Shown: positions 36,601 to 48,440, counted from the stretch's first letter. The stretch: 64,000 bases of DNA from Hanleya hanleyi (GCA_036873755.1 JAVTVY010025298.1:40348-104347), one strand, 5' to 3'. Notes: a model not told the origin generated them from the sequence alone. Numbers and translations: made by a program.

Positions 36601-37920
36601 AAAACACATGTGCGTTAACCTGCCCCTCAGTCTTGCGCCTTGGTAATATGCGGTACTTCTAGGATTGCAATGTGGCATATTACACAGTGGAAGCTCCCCC
36701 CGAGTTGTCGGGGTACCAACATTATCCCCACTCGACATTTTCCCCACCAGACACTTTCCTCAACGACACTATCCACACCCAACATTTTCCCCACTCTAAT
36801 ATCGTGAAATGTGGATTAGTCGCATATCAGATAAATTTGACCAAAAAAAAAAATCGTAAAGCGGAAAAATGTCTTATCTGTGCCCTAGTACGCATGCTCT
36901 AAATTGGGGGTAATATAACACTAGGACTGCATTTGGTATCTGGAATGAATGAATCATTGTGCACTGTATGATAGTAATATCATAACGATGATATCATAGG
37001 TGGGAGGATTATATACGGTAATTCTCCTACAAGGCCATCATAGACAAATTTTCAGATTTGGGAGGGGGGGGGGGGGTATACTATCACAGCACAATGAGGC
37101 AAGGGTCCAGGGGCCGCCTAGGATCCCAGATGGCCGGAGATGCGTTCTTGGCCTTTTCCAGTGAATAAAAATCAACATTAAAACGCACACGTAACCAGAT
37201 TTTTTTATCTTTTTGTCACATGTGTAAAACAACCCATCACCACTCTCTGTCCACTGCTTTTATCAAGCTCGGCAAATAGTTTCCTTGCCATGAAACTCTC
37301 CTTGGCAACCACAACAGCTCTATCAATCCAGACGTCTCAAATGACATTCTCACAGCAGTAGGAAGCTTCATTACGGAAACCGGCAGAGACATTTGATTTG
37401 CGATATTTTAGTCTCGCTCAACCTCCAGACCAGTTCTTTTTAACAGTATACATGTGACTTTTACAAGTGAACTTTTTACAATGTGCCACACAATGGGACT
37501 TTTGGCAGCATCGTTGACATTGCCTAGGATTACAACAACAAAAGATCCTTCTGCAATCAGTCTTCAAACTTCAATAGGCAGTTGATGTTTGAAGACCGAT
37601 TGCAGATCAGCTCTTCACGGCAATGAAACTATTTGAGTGGGGAGGGGTTGTACCGGGATAGAACCGTGTTTTCTCGGAGTGTACATGTAAGTTCAGTAAG
37701 AGGATTCATCGCATAGTAGGAACGAATGAAGTTATGTAAACTTGGCTAAGTTTGCCAGTGCTATTTTCACATTATACAGACTATTTAATCAATTTGTTCA
37801 GCCAGTGTTCATGCTGTTGTTGTTCAACAATTTTGCGTTGTGCTCCCTTATATTATAAGCTTACTCACCACTTGCAGAAATTACAACAAGAGCCACCAGG
37901 AGGAAACACCTCGCATACAT
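24642..37920 (-). CDS. SCPEP1: SCPEP1-like serine carboxypeptidase (retinoid-inducible serine carboxypeptidase), 12 exons
   Basis: Complement of exons 24642-24704, 27260-27414, 28350-28442, 28940-29002, 31156-31269, 31759-31987, 32550-32660, 32898-32972, 33225-33380, 34235-34324, 35320-35453, 37869-37920. All introns are GT-AG, phases agree, and the total is 1,335 nt (444 aa; the vertebrate protein is about 450). Exon 1 gives a signal peptide (MYARCFLLVALVVISAS). Exon 3 has the GGPGGSS oxyanion segment (residues 63-69). Exon 4 has VDNPVGTGYSY, exon 5 the nucleophile Ser154 in ESYGG, exon 10 Asp366 in YSGQLDLIVD, exon 11-12 His423 in AGHMVPAD. The S10 triad is therefore complete and the enzyme should be an active secreted or lysosomal carboxypeptidase. 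Four Asn-X-Thr sites are visible. Start ATG is at 37,918-37,920; stop TGA at 24,642-24,644. No TATA box or polyadenylation signal could be assigned. Exon model is my reading; family assignment is very secure. Confidence 0.95.
24708..25685. repeat. Minisatellite, 51-bp unit, about 19 copies, in SCPEP1 intron 11
   Basis: Units read GTACAATTACCAATCAAGAC then TGGTCCAATCTGCTGGGGCT and TTAATAYATCA. Because 51 is divisible by three, several frames stay open on both strands (up to 189 codons); these are not genes. The array starts a few bases from the acceptor of the last exon, so the pyrimidine tract of that splice site borders the first unit. Confidence 0.95.
25690..27245. repeat. Minisatellite, about 33-bp unit with 66-bp higher-order period, in SCPEP1 intron 11
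   Basis: Alternating half-units CCTAATCCTGTAAGGATAGACCAG with TTCTATTATT or CACTTCCAGCAGA. The 66-bp dimer is almost perfect at 25,720-26,170 and decays to the right. It ends about 15 bases from the exon 11 donor. Confidence 0.95.
28095..28165 (+). mobile_element. SINE 3' tail fragment in SCPEP1 intron 10
   Basis: CGCTATATAGCTGAAATATTGCTGAATGCAACATTGAATC followed by a CT-rich end matches the conserved tail of the SINEs seen at 7.3, 14.9 and 33.6 kb. The head is not recognisable. Confidence 0.55.
28455..28660. repeat. Minisatellite, about 42-45-bp unit, in SCPEP1 intron 9
   Basis: Four to five units of TTCTGGTTCAGGCAAAACAG then TAACRCAATAAATGAGG. Non-coding. Confidence 0.8.
29441..29730. repeat. 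Perfect 20-bp minisatellite, 14.5 copies, in SCPEP1 intron 8
   Basis: Fourteen identical copies of TAAACCATACAGACATACAG plus a 10-bp partial copy, with no substitution. No spacers, so not a CRISPR array. The minus-strand open stretches of up to 132 codons here are repeat translation. Confidence 0.97.
33552..33922 (-). mobile_element. tRNA-headed SINE with 13-bp target duplication, in SCPEP1 intron 3
   Basis: Flanked by CTGAAGTTGTGAG at 33,539-33,551 and 33,923-33,935. On the minus strand the head has box A TGGTCTAATGGTTAGAGCAT and box B GGTTCGATCCC, followed by a body and a tail with CGACGTTAAACCC and CACTCACTCACTC. The tail is shared with the 5S-headed SINEs. The perfect duplication marks a fairly young insertion. 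Confidence 0.92.
34695..34922. repeat. Minisatellite, about 23-bp unit, ten copies, in SCPEP1 intron 2
   Basis: Units GTAGGTAAATCACAGGCAAA plus GGA, with alternating GGGA and GCAA variants. Produces the spurious minus-strand open stretch rich in FACDLPTP. Confidence 0.93.
36705..36800. repeat. ACATTTTCCCCAC repeat cluster in SCPEP1 intron 1
   Basis: Five degenerate units of CGACATTTTCCCCAC-like text. It resembles the tighter GGACATTTCCCCCAGT array at 39,895-39,975. Confidence 0.65.
37065..37190. repeat. Dispersed repeat, related to 24,205-24,365
   Basis: Starts after a G12 run and shares ACTATCACAGCACAA and GCAAGGGTCCAGGGG with the 24.2-kb locus. Confidence 0.7.
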
Positions 37921-39884
37921 TATTGCGATAAGAATTCTTCTTCCAGGCTAGATGGAATATTTTATTAATCTTGATTCATGGATCTACTGAAAACTTCAGT
38001 CCAGACCTCACGCGCCTCTCATACGCCGGGAATCACATGGGCTAATACATCTCCTGCGCAGGATACTTTCGAAACCTTTACGATCACCACTGCCGCAGGG
38101 AGAACTCCCCACGCAGGGCATTCATTAGATCAAAACGGAAACTTTACACAACACCAGCCTTGGCTATGTAGGAGAGTGGAACATGTAAACATTGAGCACG
38201 TGTTCCCCTTTGACAGCCAGATAGACGTAGAACTGTTAAACAGTGCGAACTCTTCATTATTGATCTGAAATATATCACCCCAGTCAAAACTTCAAATCCC
38301 AATACCCTTTGGGTGAAACTTGATGGCTCAAAGTTTGGCTGGGAACAGGATTTATTTGTTTGCACAGTTTACATTCCACCCGAAGATTCTAATTATATCA
38401 TAAACCAATTTATAGATCTTGAATCCGAAATAGGTAAATTCTCAAAACTGTGAGAAATACTTATAATGGGTGACCTGAATGGGGATTATGCTAGAACCGG
38501 AACCCACAATACTCCTCTCAGAGACTGCATTCATGATGATAATATAACTTTTCTACCCCTCCAAAACTCCTATACTGGGGACATTGGTTTACAAGACAGA
38601 CATTCAGAAGACAAAAAGACAAATGAAAATGGTAGAAAACTTATCGAATTGTGTATATCCAGTCAATCCCGCATATTAAATGGTAGAACACCAGGTGATT
38701 ACTCTGGAAAGTATACATGCCATAATCACTTTGGATCGAGCACCGTTGACCTCATAATATGTACAGAAACTATCATGAAATTTTTTGTCCAAGTCCATGT
38801 ACATCCACCTAGTTCAACATGTAGTACAGTACATTGCCCAGTTTCTACTATTATGAAGTGTCATTTAATACAACCAACAGCTAATAAAACAAAAACTACC
38901 CCTCTACCATCAAAATTAAAAATCAACCTGTCAAACAAAGAAAACTTTATAGAGGCACTGCTTTCAGATTTGAATATTTCCAAAATACAGTCTTTCATGT
39001 CTGAAGACCTTGATCACTCACAGTCCAGCGTTGATGCAGCTACACAAAAACTGAGTAATATTCTCATTGATGCATCCACTAGTGTATTGCCACAAAAAAC
39101 ATATCTGACAAAAAAGAAAAGAAATAAAAGGATACCACCACCTAATCCATCTATACAACGCCTACAACGGGAGTTAAATAATCTTGCTAGTCTTCTATCT
39201 AAATACCCCACTGACCCTTCTATAAGAGGCAGATTTTTCAGTACGAAATCTCGCCTGCGAAAAGCGCAAAAAAGAGCTAAAAAAGAATACAAACAATCCA
39301 TTTATACGCAATTAGAAACTATAAAAGATAATGACCCAAAAACTTTTTGGAAACTTGTCGATGAACTTACAAATAAAAAAGATACTGATGATATCCCAGA
39401 TTCACTTGCAACTGACCTACTTAATCACTACACAAAATTAAACAGTCAGTCTTGGTCAGATGAAGAGGAAGATTCAGATATACTAACAGAAATAAACCAA
39501 CTGGAAACAGAAAAATCTGAACCTACACTTTTAGATAACCCCATTAAAAGCAGAGAGATTATTGATGCCATTTCAAATCTTAAGAGTAACAAAGCATCTG
39601 GACTAGATCAAATAAATAATGAACTGCTCAAATTTAGCAAAGATATTCTATTGTCTCCGATAACCAAATTATTCAATTTGATATTAAGTAGTGGTACATT
39701 CCCGTCCCAGTGGGGTAAAAGTTACATATCCCCACTTCACAAAAAAGGCTAAAAAATGGAACCTGAAAACTATAGGGGCATATCTATTCTCAGTTGTTTT
39801 GCAAAGCTCTTTTTTTCTGTACTAAATTCTAGATTAACACATTTTTTTGAAACCAACAATATTATATCTGATAACCGGATCCAG

Positions 39885-40661
39885 GGCATTTCCCCCAGTG
39901 GACATTTCCCCCAGCGGATATTTCCCCCATGGACATTTCCCCCAGTGGGCATTTCCCCCAGTGGACATTTCCCCCACCCTATATTATAGGTTATTTTGAA
40001 CATAGTTTTTAAATAATTTGGCAAAAGTACAATTTTTTTAAACATTTTTTTTATTTCTATAAAAGGGATATAAGAATTTCCACATATGTTTTATGATAAA
40101 AGAGTCAAGTAGTGATAAGATATTATACATATACACAGTATATAACAGTAATACACAGTCTTATAGCACATTTTAAAACAATATAGCACATATTTTTACA
40201 AGTTTTACGAGAAAGCACATTATATAGCACATTTTTAAACAATATAATGGATCACATAGTGATAACATAATATTCATGTACATAGTATATATTTTAACAT
40301 TTTAAGAAAAGATTATATCACATAGTGGTAAAATAAAAGTTGTATTTAAAAACAATATAATTTTGTTCTATTCTTTACCTCAGTTTTCACTTTAGTTCAA
40401 TTTTATTCTCATCAAATGGCTTCGTGACACAGACCTACGAACAGGTAATGTTACGCTATATACCATGTATACATCTTTTATATTGTTTTAGAATGTGCTA
40501 TAAGACTGTTTAATACTGCTATATATATGTATAGTATCTTATCACTATTTGACTCATTTATCGCAGAACATATGTGGAAATCCTTATATCCTTTTTATAG
40601 AAAATAAAACAAAAATTGTTATTGCCAAATTATTTAAAAACTACGTTCAAAATAACCTAAA
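39885..40661. mobile_element. Foldback element inserted in the retrotransposon
   Basis: Left end: six copies of an 18-bp motif GGACATTTCCCCCAGT (39,890-39,975). The remainder is a long inverted repeat, 39,976-40,240 against 40,430-40,670, sharing for example TTATTTTGAACRTAG and GATAAGATATTATACATAT. The retrotransposon frame resumes at 40,662 (ATAGGGTTTCAG). Confidence 0.75.
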
Positions 40662-41510
40662 AATATAGGGTTTCAGAAGAGGAAGAAGGACTACAGTTAA
40701 TCTATTTATCCTTAAAACATTAGTCCAAAAATAAACTAATTCAAAGAAAAAACTTTATTTAGCCTTCATTGACTTTAAAAAGGCATTTGATACTGTTTGG
40801 CATGCTGGCCTACGTTTAAAATTCCTTCGTACTGGAGTTAGAGGAAAATTTTACTCTATTATCAAATCCATATACTCTAACAACCAAACTAGTATTAAAC
40901 TTAATAGTGCTAGAACAGATTTCTTTACTTCTAACATTGGGGTAAAACAGGGTGATAATCTCAGTCCCACCCTTTTTAATCTTTTCCTCAATGATCTACG
41001 CTTCCCCGAAAATACTTGCAGTCCTGCTACACTACATGAAAAGAAAATTACACACCTTTTATGGGCAGACGACTTATTAATTATATCGGAAACGCCTGAA
41101 GGTCTACAAAATAGTATAAACAAACTAGCCGACTTCTGTAAAAGCTGGCATCTTCAAGTTAACATTAGTAAATCAAACACAATGATTATACAGAAATGTA
41201 AACAAAACAATTTGCCCAGATTTATATTAGACTCTCAACTTTTAGAAAACATCTCTGAATATACCTATCTTGGCTGTACTTTAAATAATTATGGCAATTT
41301 TACACCTACCCGTGAACGACTATACCAAAAGGCACTGAAAGCACTATTTAAAGTACATACCTCCTTTAATGGAAACAATCCTAGTCCTGGGATTTATAAT
41401 AAATTATTTGACTCTTTAGTTAAACCAATATTACTATACGGTTCTGAAATTTGGGGAGCTGAGCAAATCTCAAAGTTAACTCATGATACTGACCACTATT
41501 ATGATCTTAT

Positions 41511-42776
41511 TCCTACGAAGTAGGCTACAGATCGCAAATTGTCCGGTAATGAGTGAGTCAGTCAGTCCATCCGAATCCTTTCGTCGGCAAAATAAGGAGA
41601 ACCATTGACATTAGCACCATGATTTTTGGCATGAACGTGCATTAGGGCATTGTTACCAGCAAGTTCTGAGCTGACCGAATTCTGATGAAAATTTGATTTT
41701 TAATTATTTTTTTTATTATTTATTGATAGCTCAACGACTGCACTGTCATGTCCATTGGGAACCATTGGCTGTATGTTTCACTGTATACATTGTATATAAC
41801 ACAGTACAAAACGTGATGGGATAATGAAATAGGAAATGATAATTTTCCATCATTTGTTAGTGCATTTATCTTCACTGCTATTACCAACATTACCATTACA
41901 TTCTTAATACACAGAAGTAAGTATATCGTTATAGATAGTAACTGTGGTCTTTAACGTGTATCCTATTTCACATCCAAACATGTCATCACCGACCAAATCA
42001 GGCTTCAAATTTAGGTCATATTGCCACTGCTGGTGAAATATCCTACATCAACCAATTAAGTCAGACTGTGCAATAACCCAGCAGAACAAAGATAGATGTG
42101 GTATCCTTCAGATTAGCCTGTGAGCGACAATGATAAAAGTTTACTGAGGGTGAAACAAAGCCATCCTGCAAGCCACCCAAGGAATTTACCAGCTTGTGTT
42201 GGGAAATTTTGTTGGTATCATGTAAGTTGTTTAGTAGTTTACTCATTCAAATCTCCATACCATATTTTCTGTTATTCAACAGACAAATTTCTTTACTGGT
42301 TTTAATTGTTTAAGTTTTACTGGGTTTCAACCGCTACAGATAGTAACATAGTACTGATACTGTAGAAAAGTATCACACTGGGATATAATTTAAACAAAAA
42401 CATTACATGTGTAATTATGTCTAAATTTTTCTTGTCATTTCAAATTTTGATTCCTTGATTAAGGGATACAGAATCACTGGCACGGAGTGTGTTGGTGTGT
42501 CACAAAATCACTGCCACAGAGTGTGTTGGTGTGTCACAGATTCACATCAGCACTGGTAAACCATTCATTCAATCCAATCACTTTTAATCTTCAACAAAAT
42601 ATTCAATATTGTTTTAATCGAAAATTTCTGGTGATTTTTGATGAAAATCTCTGGTGATTCTGACTTGGGCTGCATGTGCCCATCTTAATATAGGCAGGAT
42701 TTCAACTTGGGGCTGGGGGGGGGGGGGGATTGCCAAGAGCTCAGTGCCTGTCCTAATGCCTACCTTACTTCGTAGG
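41511..42776. mobile_element. Second insertion in the retrotransposon
   Basis: Bounded by CCTACGAAGTAGGC on the left and TTACTTCGTAGG on the right (inverted repeats of about 12 bp). No transposase. Includes a two-copy 38-bp repeat at 42,470-42,540 and a G14 run at 42,715. The exact right boundary is uncertain: clear retrotransposon coding returns near 42,810. Confidence 0.55.
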
Positions 42777-44149
42777 TCCTGTGACGCATAGTCACACTGC
42801 CATGTAGATAAGGAACTTTTCGAAAAAGCTCATAACAAATTTTGTAAATTAAATCTACGCGTCAATTTTATATGTAAAACAGAATTAGATAGACAACCCC
42901 TCTCTTTTGATATAAATACGGCTATTTTAAAATACAGAATGAGACTAGAAGATCCAACTTGTAACCCCCTGTTGTCTGATGCCTACAAATGCAGTAAGAA
43001 TCTACACGAAACCGGCATGACCACATGGTTCACTTATACCACTAAACTATTTAACCAACATAGTCTTCCCCAACCAGATATGATAAATAAACATGTAATC
43101 CAATCTGCCCAGGATGCATTCACTCAAAGCTTTGAAAAGTATAACAGATATAAACTACAAAGTTCATCGCTATCCTTGAGCAAGAACAAACGAATGGCTG
43201 TTCAACTTCCCGTCCCTCCGCTGACTGACGGGGCAAGATTGCCGAATGTTCGTTTTTAGTGAATACTTTTGTTTCTGTCCGCTGAAAAATTCTGAAACAT
43301 TCATATGTTTTTTGGAAACAAATACGTAAAAAACAGCGACCAGGAAAATTTAGTTTTATATTTACAGAGATTTTTTCGTATTTCTCAATGTTAACTTAAT
43401 GGGAGCCTGCCTCCCAGTTCTGAGGGGGTTAACAGCTGCCTGTGCCGAGGCGTGGACTTCCCGGAAGTATGTACTGGTAATTACTTACAAAGACTAAGGG
43501 TACGCGTAGCTTAAAAGCTTGTTCATGTGGCTGTGAGAACTGGTATTATAAATCTGGAACTGGCACATCACCTAGTATGGCAAGCCGTTTTGGTATTTAT
43601 TCCTTTATTTTTGATATCAAAAATTCTTTTTTTGATATCAAAAATAAATGTGCGCCGTTTTGGTATTTAATCGGATAATTGTTGATATCAAAAATACTAT
43701 TTTTGATATCAACAATTCTATTTTTGATATCGAAAAAAGAATTTTTGATATCAAAAATAGAATTGTTGATATCAAAAATAGTATTTTTGATATCAAAAAA
43801 AGAATTTTTGATATCAAAAATAAACCGTTTATTTTTGATATCAAAAATTCTTTTTTTGATATCAAAAATACTATTTTTGATATCCAAAATACTATTTTTG
43901 ATATCCAAAATACTATTTTTGATATCAAAAATTCTTTTTTTGATATCAAAAATAAAAGTTTATTTTTGATATCAAAAATACTATTTTGGATATCAAAAAT
44001 TCTTTTTTTGATATCAAAAATAAATGAATAAATACCAAAACGGCGTGCCATATGGCAAGCCGTTTTGGTATTTATTCCTTTATTTTTGATATCAACAAAA
44101 GAATTTTTGATATCAAAAATAAATGTGCGCCGTTTTGGTATTTAATCGG

Positions 44150-44300
44150 ATAATGGTTGATTCTCTCGCTTCCTGTACAGATGACAATTCATTTTGCACA
44201 ACATTTCTAACAACAGCGTTAGCCTGAGCTGGGTTACCCGAATCAGCCATTTTATCCATTTTTCTTTGGCGCCAAACGACGGGTGTCGGGACTGAGGAGT
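44150..44300 (-). other. Captured segment with E2F-type palindrome and a start codon
   Basis: Read on the minus strand, TTTGGCGCCAAA (a perfect palindromic E2F-type site) is followed by an ATG and about 36 codons beginning MDKMADSGNPAQANAVV, which run into the MITE. It looks like a promoter and first coding exon caught inside the element. The protein is not recognised. Confidence 0.35.
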
Positions 44301-44436
44301 GAAATTGTATCAATCAATAAACAAGGGGAAAATTTCGATTGAATTTGTGTAATTTGCATTATGATTTTTATGAGTTATTTTGTATGGTAGCACTTTTTGA
44401 GATGAAGCCAAAGATGAGAGATTATTTCCGTTTTGG

Positions 44437-44644
44437 CAGGCCCGTAGCCAAGGCGGGTTTCTGGGTTCGGGCGAACCCCCCCCCCCCCCCTTTGGAAATA
44501 TTATATACTTTTCTCATATAAATGCCCTTTTCAAACACTGAAGCGAACCCCCTATTTACCCCTTTTCCCATACAGCGAACCCCATGATGTGCCTTTTTGG
44601 AGTGAAGTCGAACCACCCCTCAGTAAATCCTGGCTACGGCCCTG
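44437..44644. mobile_element. hAT-like MITE, 208 bp
   Basis: Terminal inverted repeats CAGGCCCGTAGCCA/TGGCTACGGCCCTG (one mismatch) with 5-bp direct repeats TTTGG (44,432-44,436 and 44,645-44,649). Contains a C15 run. Nested in the GATATC element. Confidence 0.85.
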
Positions 44645-45164
44645 TTTGGTGTAAGTGGTCCTCTATTTTTGATATCAAAAATAAACGGTTTATTTTTGAT
44701 ATCAAAAAATGAATTTTTGATATCAAAAATACTATTTTGGATATCAAAAATAAACGGTTTATTTTTGATATCAAAAATTCTTTTTTTGATATCCAAAATA
44801 GTATTTTTGATATCAAAAAAAAAAATTTTGATATCCAAAATAGTATTTTCGATATCAAAAATAAACTTTTATTTTTGATATCAAAAAAAGAATTTTTGAT
44901 ATCAAAAATACTATTTTGGATATCAAAAATACTATTTTGGATATCAAAAATTCTTTTTTTGATATCAAAAATAAATGAATAAATACCAAAACGGCTTGCC
45001 ATAACCTAGGGTGCATCTCACAGTAAACTCGGCAGCCAAAGGAAATGAGTTTCATGTCTAAGACCAAGGGGAATATCTTCCCAGCATATTGTATTAAAGT
45101 TAAGCGGGATCCTCCTTGATTGGTTACACCTGTTTCTTAATTCTAGAACGACGGAGAAGTATTT

Positions 45165-47691
45165 ACGAAAGCCGAGAGGGGACTTCTGACTTCTGACTTC
45201 CGACTTCCGACTTCTGACTTCTGACTTCCGACTTCCGACTTCTGACTTCCGACTTCCGACTTCCGACTTCAGACTTAGGATTTTTTTTCATTTATAATGC
45301 ATTACATCTTAAATTATGAAGCATGGAATAACACAACACCATTATTATGGAATATTGTGCTTAAAAACCTGCTTGCATGTACTTATAATAATCAAATAAC
45401 CATTGAGTTTTATCTTGAGTTATGTTCTGATTATCAAAATGCGATAACTTCTAATGTAAATCGAAATACCCTATGTCACAAGTCAAAGGCGTCTCGATTA
45501 CATAATATAATTGCACAAATTGATACATTACGAATAATCACATTTAATGCGCCCTTTCCACATTAATCGTCGGACAATGCTGTCTTGTCTCAGTGGCGGC
45601 GACAGGTGCACAGCACGTGGATCACCGCGTGATCTCCGGTTCGTTCTCATGATCCCTCTCTTTTGTTTATAAAACGGAGCGGGTTTTTCATGTATTGATA
45701 ACTGATGTAAATATGATAATATGCATGGATCAAATATCCCAATAGAAGGACTAATAAGCTTACATTGATTATAATTTTGACAAATTCAGGTCGAAAATAT
45801 ACCAGTCATTAACACTTAAAATCTGGGCTAACCATATCTGGTCTGGGCTTTTGGGATCTGTCCAAGGGGGCATTTCGCCCCCCTCCCCCCCCCCGTAAAT
45901 ATTTTAAATTCTATTCAACTGATCACAATTACTTCCAAAGCATGGTCGAATAATATAATATGATAAGGCGATGCCATTATATTTATCGATTATTCAAATA
46001 TTATTTACGATTTTCTGACACAAAAAAACTAAACCTAATTTTGTCAAGCCCAAGACAAAGCATATCATAAGATCGTACCATTACTCCCAAATATAATTAA
46101 CAAATAAGATAAATATTGTTCGTATCAAGGCATTTTAGTTCTCTCTCCTCCCTTCTCCAAAACTTGATTATTTTGATTTTGACTTCCGACTTCTGACTTC
46201 CGACTTCTGACTTCCGACTTCCGAATTTTGTACATCCATTCACCCCTTGCAACTTTGCCTTTACATACATGATAATAATACCTATATTTCCGTCTGTGAC
46301 TTTGTGCTTTGATCTTTCTGATTACTAGTATCGGCAATTTAAAAGGGAATCCCAATGTTCTAGGTCCAGTTTTAGGCCACGGTTACAGAGACATTGCGTT
46401 TGAAGTTTAAATCTGCTATTGATGGAATTTATTGCGAATGATATTTGGTGATGTCACGAAATACTCAAGATAATGAGCTAGATTATACTGGAATTGTCAC
46501 AAATCTATTATAAGTCTAATCTCTTATTTGTAATATTGCTTATTTATAGCATCATGAAAACTAGTTCTAAAAAGTTCTAAGCATTTATAGAAATACGGTT
46601 CTCATATCAACAGGTTACAAAGGGCTTTATTTTGGAAATTGCACGGGCTATGATATCTTATTAAAGAATATGGAGTAACAAAGGTCTATGCGTTTCATAT
46701 TTATTAAAAATTCATTTCAACTAACACACCTCCTTACACAAGTTCATGGACTGCAAAGATATCAGAATCCTAAATATCCTTATTTGTCTATCTAATTAAC
46801 TCACCAATACCTCATTTGCATATCAAATTTTTACCAGCTCCAGAAAGTTTCACATCAACCAGGGGAAATATTTACAAGCAAAAAAATGAAAAAAATAAAA
46901 TAAAAATTGAGAACAATGGGGGGCAATTTCAGAAATATATGGCAGCAAAATATCTCCCCCACAGAAGTTTTAATTTTCCATTTGAGTTTCCCTTAAGTAA
47001 TCAAAATTATGAAGAGTTTTGGAGAAGGGAGGGGAGAGAACTAAAATGCCTTGATACAAACAATATTTATATTATTTGTTAAATATATTTGGAAGTAATG
47101 GTACGATCTTATGATATGATTTGGCTTGGGCTTGACAAAATTAGGTTTAGTTATTTTGTGTGTCCTAGGAAAGCAGAAAATCGTAAATAATATTTGAATA
47201 ATCGATAAATATAATGACATCTCCCTGTCGCATTGATGCGTAAATTATCATACTATATTATTCGATAATGCTTTGGAAGTAATTGTGATCTGTTGAATAG
47301 AATTGTGCAATTATTTTATGTAATTGAGTCGCATTTATCTATGGCATTAGGTACATTACCTTACCACATTTTTTAAAAATATTTACGGAGTGTGCATAAA
47401 CATAATGGAGGGATCATGAGAACGAACCGGAGATCACACGGTGGTCCACGTGCTGTGCACCTGTCGCCGCCACTGGGGCAAAACAGCATTGTCCAACGAT
47501 TAATGTGGAAAGGGCGCATTAAATGTGATTATTCGTAAGGTATATCAAATTGTGCAATTATATTATGTAATTGAGGCGCCTTTAACTTTTGACATAGGGC
47601 ATTTCTAGTCGGAAGTCAGAAGTCGGAAGTCAGAAGTCGGAAGTCAGAAGTCGGAAGTCAGAAGTCAGAAGTCGGAAGTCTCGGCTTTCGT
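45165..47691. mobile_element. Foldback DNA element, 2,527 bp, perfect 8-bp target duplication
   Basis: Ends ACGAAAGCCGAGA/TCTCGGCTTTCGT, flanked by AAGTATTT at 45,157-45,164 and 47,692-47,699. Next to each end is an array of GACTTCTGACTTCCGACTTC. The arms continue as inverted repeats for about 1 kb: GGTGCACAGCACGTGGATCA near 45,605 faces its complement near 47,450, and the TCTCTCCTCCCTTCTCCAAA region near 46,140 faces 47,020. The unpaired centre is about 46,270-46,960. The left arm has about 200 extra bases. No transposase found. Confidence 0.88.
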
Positions 47692-47699
47692 AAGTATTT

Positions 47700-48440
47700 T
47701 ATATTCGTGAGCAAATGAATTTTATTTGTACGTTCGAGTATTTTATCTAATATCAGTCTCTCATAACTCTATAAGAGTGCATGGCATTTGTAGCCTTTAA
47801 ATTTCAATTGAACTCTATCTATTTGTATATGCAAATGGTGAGACTTTAATAAACTATATATTCGTTGAAGGTACACTGTGTTTTAATTCGTGGGCACATT
47901 GTGATTTAGCGACGCCTTTGTGTTATACCAGCCCAGTATTGCCAATGTGCCCAGAATGGAATCTGCAAATTTATTGTAAACATTTCGTTATTTCACTTAT
48001 TTATATTTTGTCTCTGCCATGACGGTGGATAGTTTATATTATAAGCCATAACGATTACGAACCGGTTGATTCGGAAACATTCCGGAGCGCATTCGTGACC
48101 TCATGACCTCGTGACCTCTCCGAATATGCCCATATTTTAGCGGATTAGGCGCCAGGCAATGTGATGTACATTTCATCCCCTCTGTTTGGTTTGAATTCAG
48201 TGTTCCGTATCCGTCGTTATTTTGACTTGAGGGGCACCCCATGCGGTTGCTCTCCGGAACTTCAAAGAGTTTTTCCTCCAGCTTTTCTCTGTATAAACTC
48301 GTCTTCGTCGAGATCCCACGAAGGTTGCGCATCGCCCCAAATTGCCATCTGTTCATTGGCTGTTAATTTAAATTGACAGTTGCAGTAATAACTGTACATC
48401 CCTATTCAGCCTGCAGCGCCTGGTACGTATACTATATACG
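47700..48440. other. No gene recognised
   Basis: Short open stretches only (up to 105 codons), none resembling a family. No repeats noted. Confidence 0.5.

Larger units (their letters stand above)
38250..43259 (+). pseudogene. Non-LTR retrotransposon (endonuclease and reverse transcriptase), 5'-truncated and interrupted
   Basis: Segment 1 (38,250-39,884) has the end of an AP-like endonuclease (MGDLNGD, then STVDLIIC and HCPV) and the first RT motifs (SNKASGLDQINNELLK, WGKSYISPLHKKG, NYRGISIL). Segment 2 (40,662-41,510) has FIDFKKAFDTVWH, GVKQGDNLSPTLFN and the catalytic WADD (41,062-41,073). Segment 3 (42,800-43,259) is the C-terminal region, ending at the stop 43,257-43,259. Breaks: TGA 38,451, TAA 39,750, TAA in segment 2 near 40,731, and two inserted elements. 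The first aspartate and the ADD pair are preserved. It is probably a CR1/L2/Jockey-group element; clade is inferred only. Not functional. Confidence 0.9.
43576..45003. mobile_element. Pair of MITEs filled with GATATC palindromes
   Basis: Two adjacent elements (43,576-44,052 and 44,051-45,003) each start TATGGCAAGCCGTTTTGGTA and end TACCAAAACGGCNTGCCATA, bounded by TA. Inside, TTTTTGATATCAAAAATA-type 20-bp palindromes repeat dozens of times, in places with GATATCC. The palindromes keep frames open on both strands; none is a gene. The second element carries a foreign segment and a hAT-like MITE. Confidence 0.85.

Noticed and set aside
38466..43259. Polinton or retroviral origin for the 38-43 kb reverse transcriptase
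   Set aside because: No LTR, gag, protease or integrase; the AP-type endonuclease before RT marks a non-LTR retrotransposon.
43590..45000. Frames rich in FDIKNSIFDIKN or FLISKILFLISK
   Set aside because: Translation of repeated GATATC palindromes on either strand.
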